A stretch of 64,000 nt of DNA from Paraburkholderia translucens. GTDB lineage: Bacteria; Pseudomonadota; Gammaproteobacteria; Burkholderiales; Burkholderiaceae. Shown piece by piece: positions 20,816 through 30,240 of this stretch. Position 1 is the first letter of the stretch. Each line of letters begins with the position of its first letter. The stretch covers positions 372,001 through 436,000 of the forward strand of contig NZ_JAJITC010000004.1 in the NCBI RefSeq assembly GCF_020881035.1, given 5' to 3'. The notes below the pieces were generated by a model. It did no database searches, was not told the DNA's origin, and worked only from the letters and a program-made list of their open reading frames with translations. The position numbers and the translations under genes are program-made.

Positions 20816-21097
20816 GTGAAAATTCTGACGGCTCATGCCGCCGCCGGCGCCGCGGCTTATGCGGGTGCCGCAGAGCGCGGCAGCGCATCCCTTACGCCAT
20901 GCTGCTCCGGATGCGTGCATCGCGAGGCAGGGCGCGATGCGCTGGAGCAGCACATTGCAGGGCTCGTCACGTTCAGCTCGGGGTTCGGCGCGAGCGTTGC
21001 CGATAGCCGGTTGTGTCGTCTGCACGACCAGCTCGTATCGCCCGGCGACGTCTGTACGCAGTTCGAGTCGATAGCGCCGCCGCTCGGGCTGTGCTGA
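20816..21097 (+). CDS. Small cysteine-rich hypothetical protein
   Basis: A 93-codon frame from GTG at 20816, five bases after the stop of the YeiH-type gene. Product not recognised. The N-terminus is alanine-rich; then come CCSGC, a histidine-containing middle, and a C-terminal run SRLCRLHDQLVSPGDVCTQFE with a Cys-His...Cys pattern reminiscent of metal-binding small proteins. No clear ribosome-binding site, so it would depend on coupling to the upstream gene. A plus-strand terminator-like hairpin follows at 21171-21207. Confidence 0.4.
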   Translation: MKILTAHAAAGAAAYAGAAERGSASLTPCCSGCVHREAGRDALEQHIAGLVTFSSGFGASVADSRLCRLHDQLVSPGDVCTQFESIAPPLGLC

Positions 21098-21170
21098 CCC
21101 AACGGCCACCTTCAGGCGCATTCCCGGCGCGCCGGCGTTCCCGCGCCAAGCCGGCCGCACCTCCACTCGA

Positions 21171-21207
21171 GCACGCATCCGGATTCACGAGCCGGATGCG
21201 TGCTTTT
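21171..21207 (+). terminator. Intrinsic terminator after the YeiH/small-protein unit
   Basis: GCACGCATCCGG (21171-21182) and CCGGATGCGTGC (21192-21203) form a perfect 12-bp stem with a 9-base loop, followed by TTTT. The stem is unusually long; the T-run is short. Confidence 0.75.
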
Positions 21208-21213
21208 CCGATC

Positions 21214-21384
21214 TCAGTCGCTCAGCGCGCTTCGCGCGTTGCCCGCCGATCCGCGCGAGGCGGCGCTCGCACGCTGACGCTCCTCTTCCCGCCGATTCGA
21301 GCCGCCCGTCGCGCCTCGAATGAAGAACACCGCGCACGCCGCACACATCACCCAGATTCCCACTATTACCAGCCACTTTTCCAT
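21214..21384 (-). CDS. Small single-pass membrane protein, unknown function
   Basis: A 56-residue frame starting MEKWLVIVGIWVMCAACAVF, with one hydrophobic helix (residues 4-22) and then a strongly basic and acidic tail (NRREEERQRAS). The composition is that of a real membrane micro-protein, with Nin-Cout or the reverse orientation undecided. Not recognised as any named family. The ATG overlaps the end of an upstream frame on the same strand (TGAGATG), suggesting coupling. Confidence 0.5.
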   Translation of the reverse strand: MEKWLVIVGIWVMCAACAVFFIRGATGGSNRREEERQRASAASRGSAGNARSALSD

Positions 21385-21385
21385 C

Positions 21386-21631
21386 TCACCCACCCTCGCG
21401 AACCCCGTTTATCTTTTCTGCGTACCCGGAAAATCGATGTCCCCGGCCGCCCGTCGTCGTATTTCTGGTTATCGGCGCGCGAAGTCGTTTGATAAGGCTT
21501 ATTTCAAAAAGAATCACGCCAGGGAAACTACCGAGCGCAATCGCGCCGGTCCGGCCGTCGAACAACGCCCCGAAACCCACGCCCAATAAGGCTCCGGGCG
21601 GGGTGCAACCGGCGCGCTGGCTTGGTTGCAC
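21386..21631 (-). CDS. Possible small hydrophobic ORF upstream of the membrane micro-protein
   Basis: An 81-codon frame (first start GTG at 21631; GTG at 21580 also possible) with a glycine-rich hydrophobic stretch, GALLGVGFGALFDGRTG and SFPGVILFEISLIKRL, then a basic tail. Its stop is one base from the ATG of the next small gene. Its 5' end overlaps the putA leader hairpin on the other strand. It may be a chance frame. Confidence 0.25.
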   Translation of the reverse strand: MQPSQRAGCTPPGALLGVGFGALFDGRTGAIALGSFPGVILFEISLIKRLRAPITRNTTTGGRGHRFSGYAEKINGVREGG

Positions 21632-21643
21632 CTTTTTATTGGG
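21582..21643 (+). terminator. Intrinsic terminator within the putA leader (possible attenuator)
   Basis: GGTGCAACC (21602-21610) and GGTTGCACC (21624-21632) form a perfect 9-bp stem followed by TTTTT (21633-21637). An outer pair, CCCAATAA (21582-21589) with TTATTGGG (21636-21643), encloses it and uses part of the T-run, so two mutually influencing folds are possible. It lies 65-75 bases before the putA ATG with no convincing plus-strand gene upstream to terminate. Confidence 0.7.
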
Positions 21644-21707
21644 AGGCGTACGATTCGGCCAACTTTTGGTCTTTCCCCAGGCTCGCGCCCGGTCTCAAGA
21701 AGGAAAC

Positions 21708-24700
21708 ATGGCTAGCACCACCCTTGGCGTCAAGGTCGACGACCTCCTGCGTTCCCGGCTCAAAGATGCCGCCACCCGCCTCGAGCGAACTCCGCACTGG
21801 CTGATCAAGCAGGCCATCTTCGCGTACCTCGAAAAGATCGAGCACGGCCAGTTGCCGGCCGAACTCTCGGGCGCGACCGGCACGGCCGATCTCGGCGACG
21901 GCGCGGCGGTCGCGAACGAGGAAGACGGCGCTTCGCATCCGTTTCTCGATTTCGCGCAGAACGTGCAACCGCAGTCGGTGCTGCGCGCGGCGATTACCGC
22001 CGCGTATCGCCGCCCGGAGCCCGAGTGCGTGCCGTTCCTGCTCGGCCAGGCGCGTCTGCCCGCCAACCTCGCGGGCGACGTCGAGGCGATGGCCGGCAAG
22101 CTCGTCGAAACGCTGCGCTCGAAAAGCAAGGGCGGCGGTGTCGAAGGACTGATCCACGAATTTTCGCTGTCGAGCCAGGAAGGCGTCGCGCTGATGTGCC
22201 TCGCCGAGGCGCTTCTGCGCATTCCCGATCGCGCGACGCGCGACGCGCTGATCCGCGACAAGATCAGCAAGGGCGACTGGAAATCGCACGTCGGCCAGGC
22301 GCCGTCGCTGTTCGTCAACGCGGCGACCTGGGGGCTGATGATCACCGGCAAGCTGGTGACGACCAATAGCGAGAGCAGTTTGTCGTCAGCGCTCACGCGC
22401 CTGATCGGCAAGGGCGGCGAGCCGCTGATCCGCAAGGGCGTCGACATGGCGATGCGCCTGATGGGCGAGCAGTTCGTGACGGGCGAAAACATTTCCGAGG
22501 CGCTCGCGAATAGCCGCAAGTACGAGGCGCGCGGTTTCCGCTATTCGTACGACATGCTCGGCGAAGCGGCGACCACCGAGGCCGACGCGCAGCGCTACTA
22601 CGCGTCGTACGAGCAGGCGATCCACGCGATCGGCAAGGCCGCGGGCGGCCGTGGCATCTACGAGGGCCCGGGGATCTCGATCAAGTTGTCGGCGCTGCAT
22701 CCGCGCTATTCGCGGGCGCAGCAGGAACGCACGATGAGCGAGCTGCTGCCGCGCGTACGCACGCTCGCGATCCTCGCGCGCCGCTACGACATCGGCCTCA
22801 ATATCGACGCCGAAGAGGCCGACCGCCTCGAACTGTCGCTCGATCTGCTCGAAGCGTTGTGCTTCGATCCGGAGCTGCAAGGCTGGAACGGCATCGGTTT
22901 TGTGGTGCAGGCGTATCAGAAGCGCTGCCCGTTCGTCATCGACTACCTGATCGATCTGGCTCGCCGCAGTCGTCACCGCGTCATGGTGCGCCTCGTGAAG
23001 GGCGCGTACTGGGATACGGAAATCAAGCGCGCGCAGGTCGATGGCCTCGAAGGCTATCCCGTGTACACGCGCAAGATCTACACGGACGTCTCGTACCTCG
23101 CCTGTGCGAAAAAGCTGCTCGGCGCACCCGATGCCGTCTATCCGCAGTTCGCGACGCACAACGCCCATACGCTGTCGGCGATCTATCACCTCGCCGGCAA
23201 CAACTACTACCCCGGCCAGTACGAGTTCCAGTGCCTGCACGGCATGGGCGAGCCGCTGTACGAGGAAGTCACCGGCCGCGACAAGCTGAATCGGCCATGC
23301 CGCGTGTACGCGCCGGTCGGCACGCATGAGACGCTGCTCGCGTACCTCGTGCGCCGGCTGCTCGAAAACGGCGCTAACACGTCGTTCGTGAATCGCATCG
23401 CCGACGAATCCGTCGCGATCAAGGACCTGGTCGCCGATCCGGTCGAGGAAGCGTCGAAGATCGTGCCGCTCGGCGCGCCGCACCCCCGTATTCCGCTGCC
23501 GCGCAATCTGTACGGCGCGCAACGGCTCAATTCGATGGGCCTCGATCTGTCGAACGAACATCGGCTCGCGTCGCTGTCGTCGGCGCTGCTCGCGAGCGCG
23601 CATCATCCGTGGCGCGCCGCGCCGATGCTCGAAGGCAACGAGATCGACATTGGCGCCGCGCGCGATGTCCGCAACCCGGCCGACCAGCGCGATCTCGTCG
23701 GCACGGTCGTCGATGCGACCGCCGAGCATGTGAGCGCCGCGCTCGGTTACGCGGTGGCCGCCGCGCCGATCTGGCAGGCGACGCCGGTCGAGGCGCGCGC
23801 CGATTGCCTCGCGCGTGCCGCCGATCTGCTCGAAGCGCAAATGCACACCTTGATGGGTCTAGTGGTGCGTGAAGCGGGCAAGTCGCTCGCGAACGCGGTC
23901 GCGGAGATCCGCGAGGCGATCGACTTCCTGCGCTACTACTCGACGCAGATCCGCAACGAGTTTTCGAACGACACACATCGGCCGCTCGGCCCGGTGGTCT
24001 GCATCAGCCCGTGGAATTTCCCGCTGGCGATTTTCATGGGTCAAGTGGCCGCCGCGCTCGCGGCCGGCAACACGGTGCTCGCGAAGCCGGCCGAGCAGAC
24101 GCCGCTGATCGCAGCCCAAGCGGTGCGGATTCTGCGCGAAGCAGGCGTGCCGGCGGGCGCGGTGCAACTGCTGCCGGGCAATGGCGAGACGGTCGGCGCC
24201 GCGCTGGTCGCTGACCCGCGCACGCGTGCGGTGATGTTCACCGGCTCGACCGACGTTGCGCGTCTGATCAACAAAACGCTGTCCGGCCGGCTCGATCCGG
24301 ATGGCAAACCGATTCCGCTGATCGCTGAAACCGGGGGCCAGAACGCGATGATCGTCGACTCGTCGGCGCTCGCCGAGCAGGTCGTCGCCGATGTGCTGCA
24401 GTCATCATTCGACTCCGCCGGTCAACGGTGTTCCGCGTTGCGCGTTCTTTGTCTGCAGGAGGACATCGCGGACCGCACGCTTGAAATGCTGAGGGGCGCG
24501 ATGCGCGAGCTGGCGCTCGGCAACCCGGATCGCCTGTCAACCGATGTCGGCCCGGTGATCGACCTCGACGCCAAGCGCGGCATCGACGCGCATATCGCGG
24601 CGATGCGCGAAAAGGGCCGCAAGGTCGAGCAATTGCCGCTGCCGGATGGCGCGACGCAGGGCACCTTCGTGCCCCCGACACTGATCGAGCTCGAAAGCAT

Positions 24701-25637
24701 CGACGAACTGAAGCGTGAAGTGTTCGGTCCGGTGCTCCATGTGGTGCGCTATCGCCGCAGCCAACTCGACAAGCTGCTCGAACAGATCCGCGCGACGGGT
24801 TACGGTTTGACGCTCGGCATCCATACACGCATCGACGAAACGATCGCGCACGTGATCAGCCGCGCGCACGTGGGCAACATTTACGTGAACCGCAATGTGA
24901 TCGGCGCGGTGGTCGGTGTGCAGCCGTTCGGCGGTGAGGGGCTGTCGGGTACCGGGCCGAAGGCCGGTGGCCCGCTGTATCTGCAGCGTCTGCTCTCGAT
25001 ACGGCCGGCTGGTTTGCCGAAGTCGCTCGCCCAGGCACTGGTGGTCGAAGCACCGCAGGCGGCGGAAAAGGGTGACAATCCGGCGGCCGCGCTGACCGCG
25101 CTGCGTGACTGGCTGATCGCCGAGCGCGACCCGCAACTTGCCGCGCGTTGCGACGGCTACCTCGCGCATGTGCCGGCGGGCGCGACCGCGGTCCTGTCGG
25201 GGCCGACCGGCGAGCGCAACACGTACACGCTGGGACCGCGCGGCACCGTGCTGTGCATCGCGTCGACCGCGAGCGGCGCGCGCGTGCAATTCGCGGCGGC
25301 GCTGGCGACGGGAAATCGGGCGTTGTTCGAAGGCGCGGCGGGCGAACAATTGCTCTCGCAACTGCCAGCGTCCCTGAAGGCGCACGCGAGCGTGAGAAAG
25401 AGTGCCGATGCGCCGTTCGACGCCGTGCTGTTCGAAGGCGATAGCGACGAGCTGCTCGCGCTCGTGAAGGAGGTCGCGAAGCGCGCGGGGCCGCTCGTGT
25501 CGGTGCAGGGCGTCGCGGCCCGTGCGCTCGCGAGCGGCGACGAGGACTATGCACTCGAGCGTTTGCTGACCGAGCGCTCGGTCAGCGTGAATACCGCGGC
25601 GGCAGGCGGCAATGCGAATTTGATGACGATCGGTTGA
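21708..25637 (+). CDS. putA: PutA, trifunctional proline dehydrogenase / P5C dehydrogenase / transcriptional repressor
   Basis: The ATG at 21708 follows AAGGAAAC and gives 1309 residues. Residues 1-47 (MASTTLGVKVDDLLRSRLKDAA) are a ribbon-helix-helix DNA-binding domain, so this is the self-regulating form. The FAD-dependent proline dehydrogenase barrel covers about 250-560 (RGIYEGPGISIKLSALHPRY, NIDAEEADRLELSLDL, LVKGAYWDTEIK). The NAD-dependent P5C dehydrogenase covers about 640-1110, with NFPLAIFMGQVAAALAAGN, the general-base ETGGQNAM and nucleophilic cysteine in FDSAGQRCSALRVL. A C-terminal 150-residue domain closes the channel. It oxidises proline to glutamate at the membrane. Confidence 0.97.
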   Translation: MASTTLGVKVDDLLRSRLKDAATRLERTPHWLIKQAIFAYLEKIEHGQLPAELSGATGTADLGDGAAVANEEDGASHPFLDFAQNVQPQSVLRAAITAAYRRPEPECVPFLLGQARLPANLAGDVEAMAGKLVETLRSKSKGGGVEGLIHEFSLSSQEGVALMCLAEALLRIPDRATRDALIRDKISKGDWKSHVGQAPSLFVNAATWGLMITGKLVTTNSESSLSSALTRLIGKGGEPLIRKGVDMAMRLMGEQFVTGENISEALANSRKYEARGFRYSYDMLGEAATTEADAQRYYASYEQAIHAIGKAAGGRGIYEGPGISIKLSALHPRYSRAQQERTMSELLPRVRTLAILARRYDIGLNIDAEEADRLELSLDLLEALCFDPELQGWNGIGFVVQAYQKRCPFVIDYLIDLARRSRHRVMVRLVKGAYWDTEIKRAQVDGLEGYPVYTRKIYTDVSYLACAKKLLGAPDAVYPQFATHNAHTLSAIYHLAGNNYYPGQYEFQCLHGMGEPLYEEVTGRDKLNRPCRVYAPVGTHETLLAYLVRRLLENGANTSFVNRIADESVAIKDLVADPVEEASKIVPLGAPHPRIPLPRNLYGAQRLNSMGLDLSNEHRLASLSSALLASAHHPWRAAPMLEGNEIDIGAARDVRNPADQRDLVGTVVDATAEHVSAALGYAVAAAPIWQATPVEARADCLARAADLLEAQMHTLMGLVVREAGKSLANAVAEIREAIDFLRYYSTQIRNEFSNDTHRPLGPVVCISPWNFPLAIFMGQVAAALAAGNTVLAKPAEQTPLIAAQAVRILREAGVPAGAVQLLPGNGETVGAALVADPRTRAVMFTGSTDVARLINKTLSGRLDPDGKPIPLIAETGGQNAMIVDSSALAEQVVADVLQSSFDSAGQRCSALRVLCLQEDIADRTLEMLRGAMRELALGNPDRLSTDVGPVIDLDAKRGIDAHIAAMREKGRKVEQLPLPDGATQGTFVPPTLIELESIDELKREVFGPVLHVVRYRRSQLDKLLEQIRATGYGLTLGIHTRIDETIAHVISRAHVGNIYVNRNVIGAVVGVQPFGGEGLSGTGPKAGGPLYLQRLLSIRPAGLPKSLAQALVVEAPQAAEKGDNPAAALTALRDWLIAERDPQLAARCDGYLAHVPAGATAVLSGPTGERNTYTLGPRGTVLCIASTASGARVQFAAALATGNRALFEGAAGEQLLSQLPASLKAHASVRKSADAPFDAVLFEGDSDELLALVKEVAKRAGPLVSVQGVAARALASGDEDYALERLLTERSVSVNTAAAGGNANLMTIG

Positions 25638-25724
25638 GCGAACCTCGGCGATCCACTCAATAGAAAGGAAGCGGCACGGCGACCCCGACACCGCTTCATC
25701 CACACCTGGTATCAAGGAGAAGCT

Positions 25725-26873
25725 ATGCAACACAAGATGAAACAGCTGGCAGGCGCGGCTCTGGTCGCCGCAATGTCGCTGGCGGGGACAGCCAACGCTC
25801 AATCGACCGAAGACGTGAAGATCGGTTTCGCCGGTCCGATGACGGGCGCACAGGCACACTACGGCAAGGACTTCCAGAACGGCATCGTGCTCGCGGTCGA
25901 AGAATTCAACGCGACGAAGCCGGTGATCGGCGGCAAGCCGGTTCGCATCGTGCTCGACTCGGCCGACGACCAGGCCGACCCGCGCACCGGCACGACGGTT
26001 GCACAAAAACTCGTGGATGACGGCATCAAGGGCATGCTCGGCCACTTCAACTCGGGCACGACGATTCCGGCCTCGCGCATCTACGCGAACGCGGGCATTC
26101 CGCAGATCGCGATGGCGACCGCACCGGAATACACGCAGCAGGGCTTCAAGACCACCTTCCGCATGATGACGTCCGACACCCAGCAAGGCTCGGTCGCCGG
26201 CACGTTCGCGGTGAAGAACCTCGGCATGAAGAAGATCGCGATCGTCGACGATCGCACCGCTTACGGCCAGGGTCTTGCCGATCAGTTCGAGAAGGCAGCG
26301 AAGGCGGCGGGCGCGACGATCGTCGATCGTGAATACACGAACGACAAGGCCGTCGACTTCAAGTCGATCCTGACCAAGCTGAAGTCGTCGAACCCGGATC
26401 TGATCTACTACGGCGGCGCGGATTCGCAAGCGGCACCGATGGTCAAGCAGATGAAGCAGCTCGGCGTGAAGGCGCCGCTGATGGGCGGCGAAATGGTCCA
26501 CACGCCGACCTTCATCAAGCTCGCCGGCGACGCGGCGAACGGCACGGTGGCCTCGCTCGCTGGTTTGCCGCTCGAAGAAATGCCGGGCGGCAAGGCATAC
26601 GTCGAGAAGTACAAGGCGCGCTTCAACGAAGACGTGCAGACGTACTCGCCGTACGCATTCGATGGCGCGATGGCAATGTTCACCGCGATGAAGACCGCGA
26701 ACTCGACCGATCCGGCCAAGTACCTGCCGGTGCTCGCGAAGACGTCGAAGCCGGCGGTCACGACGAGCGATCTCGCGTACGACGCTCGCGGCGATCTGAA
26801 GAACGGCGGTATCACGCTGTACAAGGTCGTCGATGGCAAGTGGACGACGCTGCAAAGCGTGGGCGGCAAGTAA
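25725..26873 (+). CDS. Branched-chain amino acid-type ABC transporter, periplasmic binding protein
   Basis: Protein of 382 residues with a signal peptide (MKQLAGAALVAAMSLAGTANA, cut before QSTEDVKIG). The Leu/Ile/Val-binding Peripla_BP_6 fold is evident from IGFAGPMTGAQAHYGKD, GHFNSGTTIPAS, AIVDDRTAYGQGLADQF and YSPYAFDGAMAMF. LivK-type proteins deliver branched or other amino acids to a LivHMGF permease; no permease genes are near, so it must work with one encoded elsewhere. It lies 87 bases after putA and may share in amino acid catabolism. Ends at a bidirectional terminator. Confidence 0.95.
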   Translation: MQHKMKQLAGAALVAAMSLAGTANAQSTEDVKIGFAGPMTGAQAHYGKDFQNGIVLAVEEFNATKPVIGGKPVRIVLDSADDQADPRTGTTVAQKLVDDGIKGMLGHFNSGTTIPASRIYANAGIPQIAMATAPEYTQQGFKTTFRMMTSDTQQGSVAGTFAVKNLGMKKIAIVDDRTAYGQGLADQFEKAAKAAGATIVDREYTNDKAVDFKSILTKLKSSNPDLIYYGGADSQAAPMVKQMKQLGVKAPLMGGEMVHTPTFIKLAGDAANGTVASLAGLPLEEMPGGKAYVEKYKARFNEDVQTYSPYAFDGAMAMFTAMKTANSTDPAKYLPVLAKTSKPAVTTSDLAYDARGDLKNGGITLYKVVDGKWTTLQSVGGK

Positions 26874-26900
26874 GTTTTGTTGCAGAAGCGTCTGGTGATG

Positions 26901-26927
26901 AAAAACCCCGCGTTGGCGGGGTTTTTT
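26901..26927. terminator. Bidirectional intrinsic terminator between convergent genes
   Basis: CCCCGC (26906-26911) and GCGGGG (26916-26921) with loop GTTG, preceded by AAAAA and followed by TTTTTT. It can end both the binding-protein gene (plus) and the TPP-enzyme gene (minus). Confidence 0.92.
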
Positions 26928-26950
26928 ACTGCGCTGCCAATGTAGCTTCA

Positions 26951-28672
26951 CTACTCCCCACGCATCTTCCTCCCCTGCTCCCGAATCTGCTCGAGTGTGA
27001 GCGCGGGCGTGCTCGCTTCCTGCGGCATGCGAATCTCGATCACCGCCGGCAACTGCGATTCCATCGCGCGTTGCAACGCCGGCAGGAAATCCCCCGTGCG
27101 CTCAACGGTCTCGCCATGTGCGCCGAACGATCGGGCGAACGCCGCAAAGTCCGGATTCGTCAGGCCGGTGCCATGCACGCGATGCGGATAGTGCCGCTCC
27201 TGATGCATGCGGATCGTGCCGAAGTGGCTGTTGTTGACGACAATGAACAGCACCCGCAGGTCGTACTGCATCGCTGTCGCCAGTTCCTGAGCGGCCATCA
27301 TGAAGCAGCCGTCGCCGGCGAGCGCGACCACTGCGCGTTGCGGATAGAGCGACTTCGCGGCGAGCGCGGCCGGTACTCCGTAGCCCATCGCGCCGCTCGT
27401 CGGCGCGAGTTGCGAGCGAAAGTATCGGTACGAGAAATGGCGATGCAGCCATGTCGCGTAGTTGCCGGCGCCGTTCGTGACGATCGCGTCGTCGGGCAGA
27501 TGTGCGCGCAACTGCTGGATCACTTCGCCCATCTGCACGTCGCCGGGGATCGGGCGCGGCTCGCGCCATTCCAGATACGCGCGATGCGCTTCCTCGGCGG
27601 CGCCGACCCAGGCGAGCTTGCCGGACGACGACGGCTGCAGTTCCGCCAGCATCGCCGCAAGCTCAGGCATGCCGGAGACGATCGGCAGATCGGCCGCATA
27701 CACACGCCCGAGTTCCTCCGCGCCCTGATGCACGTGGACAAGCGTCTGCTTCGTCTTCGGAATGTCGAGCAGCGTGTAGCCGTTGGTCGTCGCCTCGCCG
27801 AGGCGCGGACCGAGCGTAAGCAGCAGGTCGGCGTCGCGAATGCGCCGTGCGAGTTCGGGATTGATACCTAGACCGACGTCGCCCGCGTAGTTCGGATGGT
27901 CGTTATCGAAGGTATCCTGGAAGCGGAACGCAAGGCCGATCGGCAACCGCCAGGTTTCGACGAAGCGCCGCAGGTCCGCGCATGCAGATGGTGTCCAGCC
28001 GCTGCCGCCGGCGATCAGCATCGGCCGTTGCGCGCCTTCGAGCAACTCGCGCAGCTTCGCGATCTGCGCGGCCGACGGCGACGCCGCGACGCGCTGATAC
28101 GCGGGTGCGCCAGGCACCGCGTCGCAGGCATCGCTCAATACGTCTTCCGGCAGCGCCAGAACGACCGGCCCCGGCCGACCAGAGGTGGCCGTATGAAACG
28201 CATGGCTCAGGTATTCGGGGATGCGCCTCGGGTCATCGATTTGCGCAACCCACTTCGCCATCTGGCCGAACATGCGCCGATAGTCGATCTCCTGAAACGC
28301 CTCGCGATCGAGATGCTCGCGCGCGCATTGGCCGATCAGCAGGATCATCGGCGTCGAGTCCTGAAACGCGGTGTGCACGCCGATCGACGCATGCGTCGCG
28401 CCCGGCCCGCGCGTGACGAGCGCGATCCCCGGGCGGCCGGTCAGCTTGCCGACCGCTTCGGCCATGTTCGCGGCCGCGGCTTCATGACGGCAGACGATCG
28501 TCTGGAGGCGCCCGGTTTCGTCGCGCAGCGAATCGAGCACGGCGAGAAAGCTTTCGCCGGGAACGCAGAACACGCGTTCGACGCCGTGCGTCAGCAATGC
28601 ATCGACGACGAGGCGCGCGCCGGTGGTGCGTGCGGTGTGGGACGCGGAAACGGGAGCATTCGGCAGCGACAT
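26951..28672 (-). CDS. Thiamine-diphosphate enzyme of the acetolactate synthase/benzoylformate decarboxylase class
   Basis: Protein of 573 residues. The N-terminal pyrimidine-binding domain has FCVPGESFLAVLDSL and the cofactor-activating glutamate in CRHEAAAANMAEA; the central domain follows; the C-terminal diphosphate domain has the motif GDGCFMMAAQEL...NN (GDG-X-NN). Relatives include catabolic acetolactate synthases and uncharacterised TPP enzymes. It stands alone without an ilvH-type small subunit, so a catabolic or decarboxylating role is likelier than isoleucine-valine synthesis. The true substrate is not readable. Confidence 0.88.
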   Translation of the reverse strand: MSLPNAPVSASHTARTTGARLVVDALLTHGVERVFCVPGESFLAVLDSLRDETGRLQTIVCRHEAAAANMAEAVGKLTGRPGIALVTRGPGATHASIGVHTAFQDSTPMILLIGQCAREHLDREAFQEIDYRRMFGQMAKWVAQIDDPRRIPEYLSHAFHTATSGRPGPVVLALPEDVLSDACDAVPGAPAYQRVAASPSAAQIAKLRELLEGAQRPMLIAGGSGWTPSACADLRRFVETWRLPIGLAFRFQDTFDNDHPNYAGDVGLGINPELARRIRDADLLLTLGPRLGEATTNGYTLLDIPKTKQTLVHVHQGAEELGRVYAADLPIVSGMPELAAMLAELQPSSSGKLAWVGAAEEAHRAYLEWREPRPIPGDVQMGEVIQQLRAHLPDDAIVTNGAGNYATWLHRHFSYRYFRSQLAPTSGAMGYGVPAALAAKSLYPQRAVVALAGDGCFMMAAQELATAMQYDLRVLFIVVNNSHFGTIRMHQERHYPHRVHGTGLTNPDFAAFARSFGAHGETVERTGDFLPALQRAMESQLPAVIEIRMPQEASTPALTLEQIREQGRKMRGE

Positions 28673-28822
28673 TGCGAGGAAGCCTCCTGATAGTGCTTGA
28701 GTGCGATGGAATGGAGCCGCATCGACGGACCGTACAACGGCGGCCGATCGACGCTTCGACAGCTTACGCCGGGGACGTGGGCGCTGTCATGGCGCAGTCA
28801 GTCGACGGCCGCGCTCAGCAAC

Positions 28823-30211
28823 TCAACACTCGACGATATTCACCGCGAGCCCGCCGCGCGACGTTTCCTTGTACTTGGTCTTCATGTCCGCGCCGGTTTC
28901 GCGCATCGTCTTGATCACCGAATCGAGCGACACGTAGTGACTGCCGTCGCCGCGCAACGCCATGCGCGCAGCATTGACCGCCTTCACCGACGCCATCGCA
29001 TTGCGCTCGATGCACGGAATCTGCACCATGCCGCCGACCGGATCGCAGGTGAGCCCGAGGTTGTGCTCCATACCGATTTCCGCGGCGTTCTCGACCTGCT
29101 TCGGTGTGCCGCCCATCACGGCGGCGAGCGCGCCTGCGGCCATCGAGCACGCGACGCCCACTTCACCCTGGCAGCCCACTTCGGCGCCCGAAATCGATGC
29201 GTTCAGCTTGTACAGAATGCCGATCGCGGCGGCCGTCATCAGGAAGTCGACCACGCCCTGCTCGTTCGCGCCCGGCATGAAGCGCGTGTAGTAATGCAGC
29301 ACCGCCGGAATGATGCCGGCCGCGCCATTGGTCGGCGCGGTGACGACGCGCCCGCCCGCGGCGTTCTCTTCGTTGACGGCGATCGCATAGAGATTGATCC
29401 AGTCGACCATCGACAGCGGATCCTGCAGCGCGCGCTCGGGGTTGCCCGTCAACGCGCGATACAACTGCGGCGCGCGGCGCTTCACCTGGAACGGCCCGGG
29501 CAGGTGTCCATCGGCGTCGGGATTGTTGATGCCGCACCCGCGCGCGACGCACGATTGCATCACGTCCCAGATCTTCAGCAGACCCGCGCGGGCTTCTTCT
29601 TCGGTATGCCAGACGCGTTCGTTTTCCCACATCAGCTGCGCGATGCTCTTGCCGGTCGACGCGCACAACGCGAGCAATTCGCTGGCCGTACGAAACGAAT
29701 GCGGAAGCTGATCGACCGCGCTCAACACCTTCGTGTTCGGCGCGCCGGCCGTCACGACGAAGCCGCCGCCGACCGACAGATAGGTCGACTCGCGCAGCGT
29801 CGCGCCTTGCGCATCGAACGCGAAGAGCTTGAGTCCGTTCGGATGCTCGGGCAGCGCCTGGCGATAAAACGCGATGTGCTCTTTCTGCACGAACGGCACC
29901 TCATGCGTGCCGAGCAGCCCGAGCTTGCGCGACACGCGCACCGCTTCGAGCCGCTGCGCGATCGTATCGGGGTTGACGGTGTCGGGCGCCTCGCCCATCA
30001 GGCCTAGCATCACGCCGCGATCGGTGCCGTGCCCCTTGCCGGTCGCGCCAAGCGAGCCGTACAGCTCCGCTTTCACCGCTGCGGTGGCATCGAGCAGCCC
30101 GTCGCGCTGGAGTCCCTGGCCGAACATCAGCGCCGCGCGCATCGGTCCGACCGTATGCGAGCTCGATGGACCAATGCTGATCTTGAAGAGATCGAAGACG
30201 CTGACTGCCAT
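28823..30211 (-). CDS. sdaA: SdaA, L-serine ammonia-lyase (iron-sulfur)
   Basis: The ATG at 30211 ([24 protein letters not shown]) gives 462 residues. This single-chain class fuses the beta domain ([15 protein letters not shown] signature) to the alpha domain. The conserved cysteines that carry the 4Fe-4S cluster are visible in [10 protein letters not shown] and [20 protein letters not shown]. It deaminates serine to pyruvate and ammonia. It lies downstream of gcvTHP on the same strand, which suits disposal of serine made from glycine, but an alginate-lyase-like gene lies between. Confidence 0.96.
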   Translation of the reverse strand: MAVSVFDLFKISIGPSSSHTVGPMRAALMFGQGLQRDGLLDATAAVKAELYGSLGATGKGHGTDRGVMLGLMGEAPDTVNPDTIAQRLEAVRVSRKLGLLGTHEVPFVQKEHIAFYRQALPEHPNGLKLFAFDAQGATLRESTYLSVGGGFVVTAGAPNTKVLSAVDQLPHSFRTASELLALCASTGKSIAQLMWENERVWHTEEEARAGLLKIWDVMQSCVARGCGINNPDADGHLPGPFQVKRRAPQLYRALTGNPERALQDPLSMVDWINLYAIAVNEENAAGGRVVTAPTNGAAGIIPAVLHYYTRFMPGANEQGVVDFLMTAAAIGILYKLNASISGAEVGCQGEVGVACSMAAGALAAVMGGTPKQVENAAEIGMEHNLGLTCDPVGGMVQIPCIERNAMASVKAVNAARMALRGDGSHYVSLDSVIKTMRETGADMKTKYKETSRGGLAVNIVEC

Positions 30212-30240
30212 GTACTGCCTCCTGCCGATAGAGAAATAGG

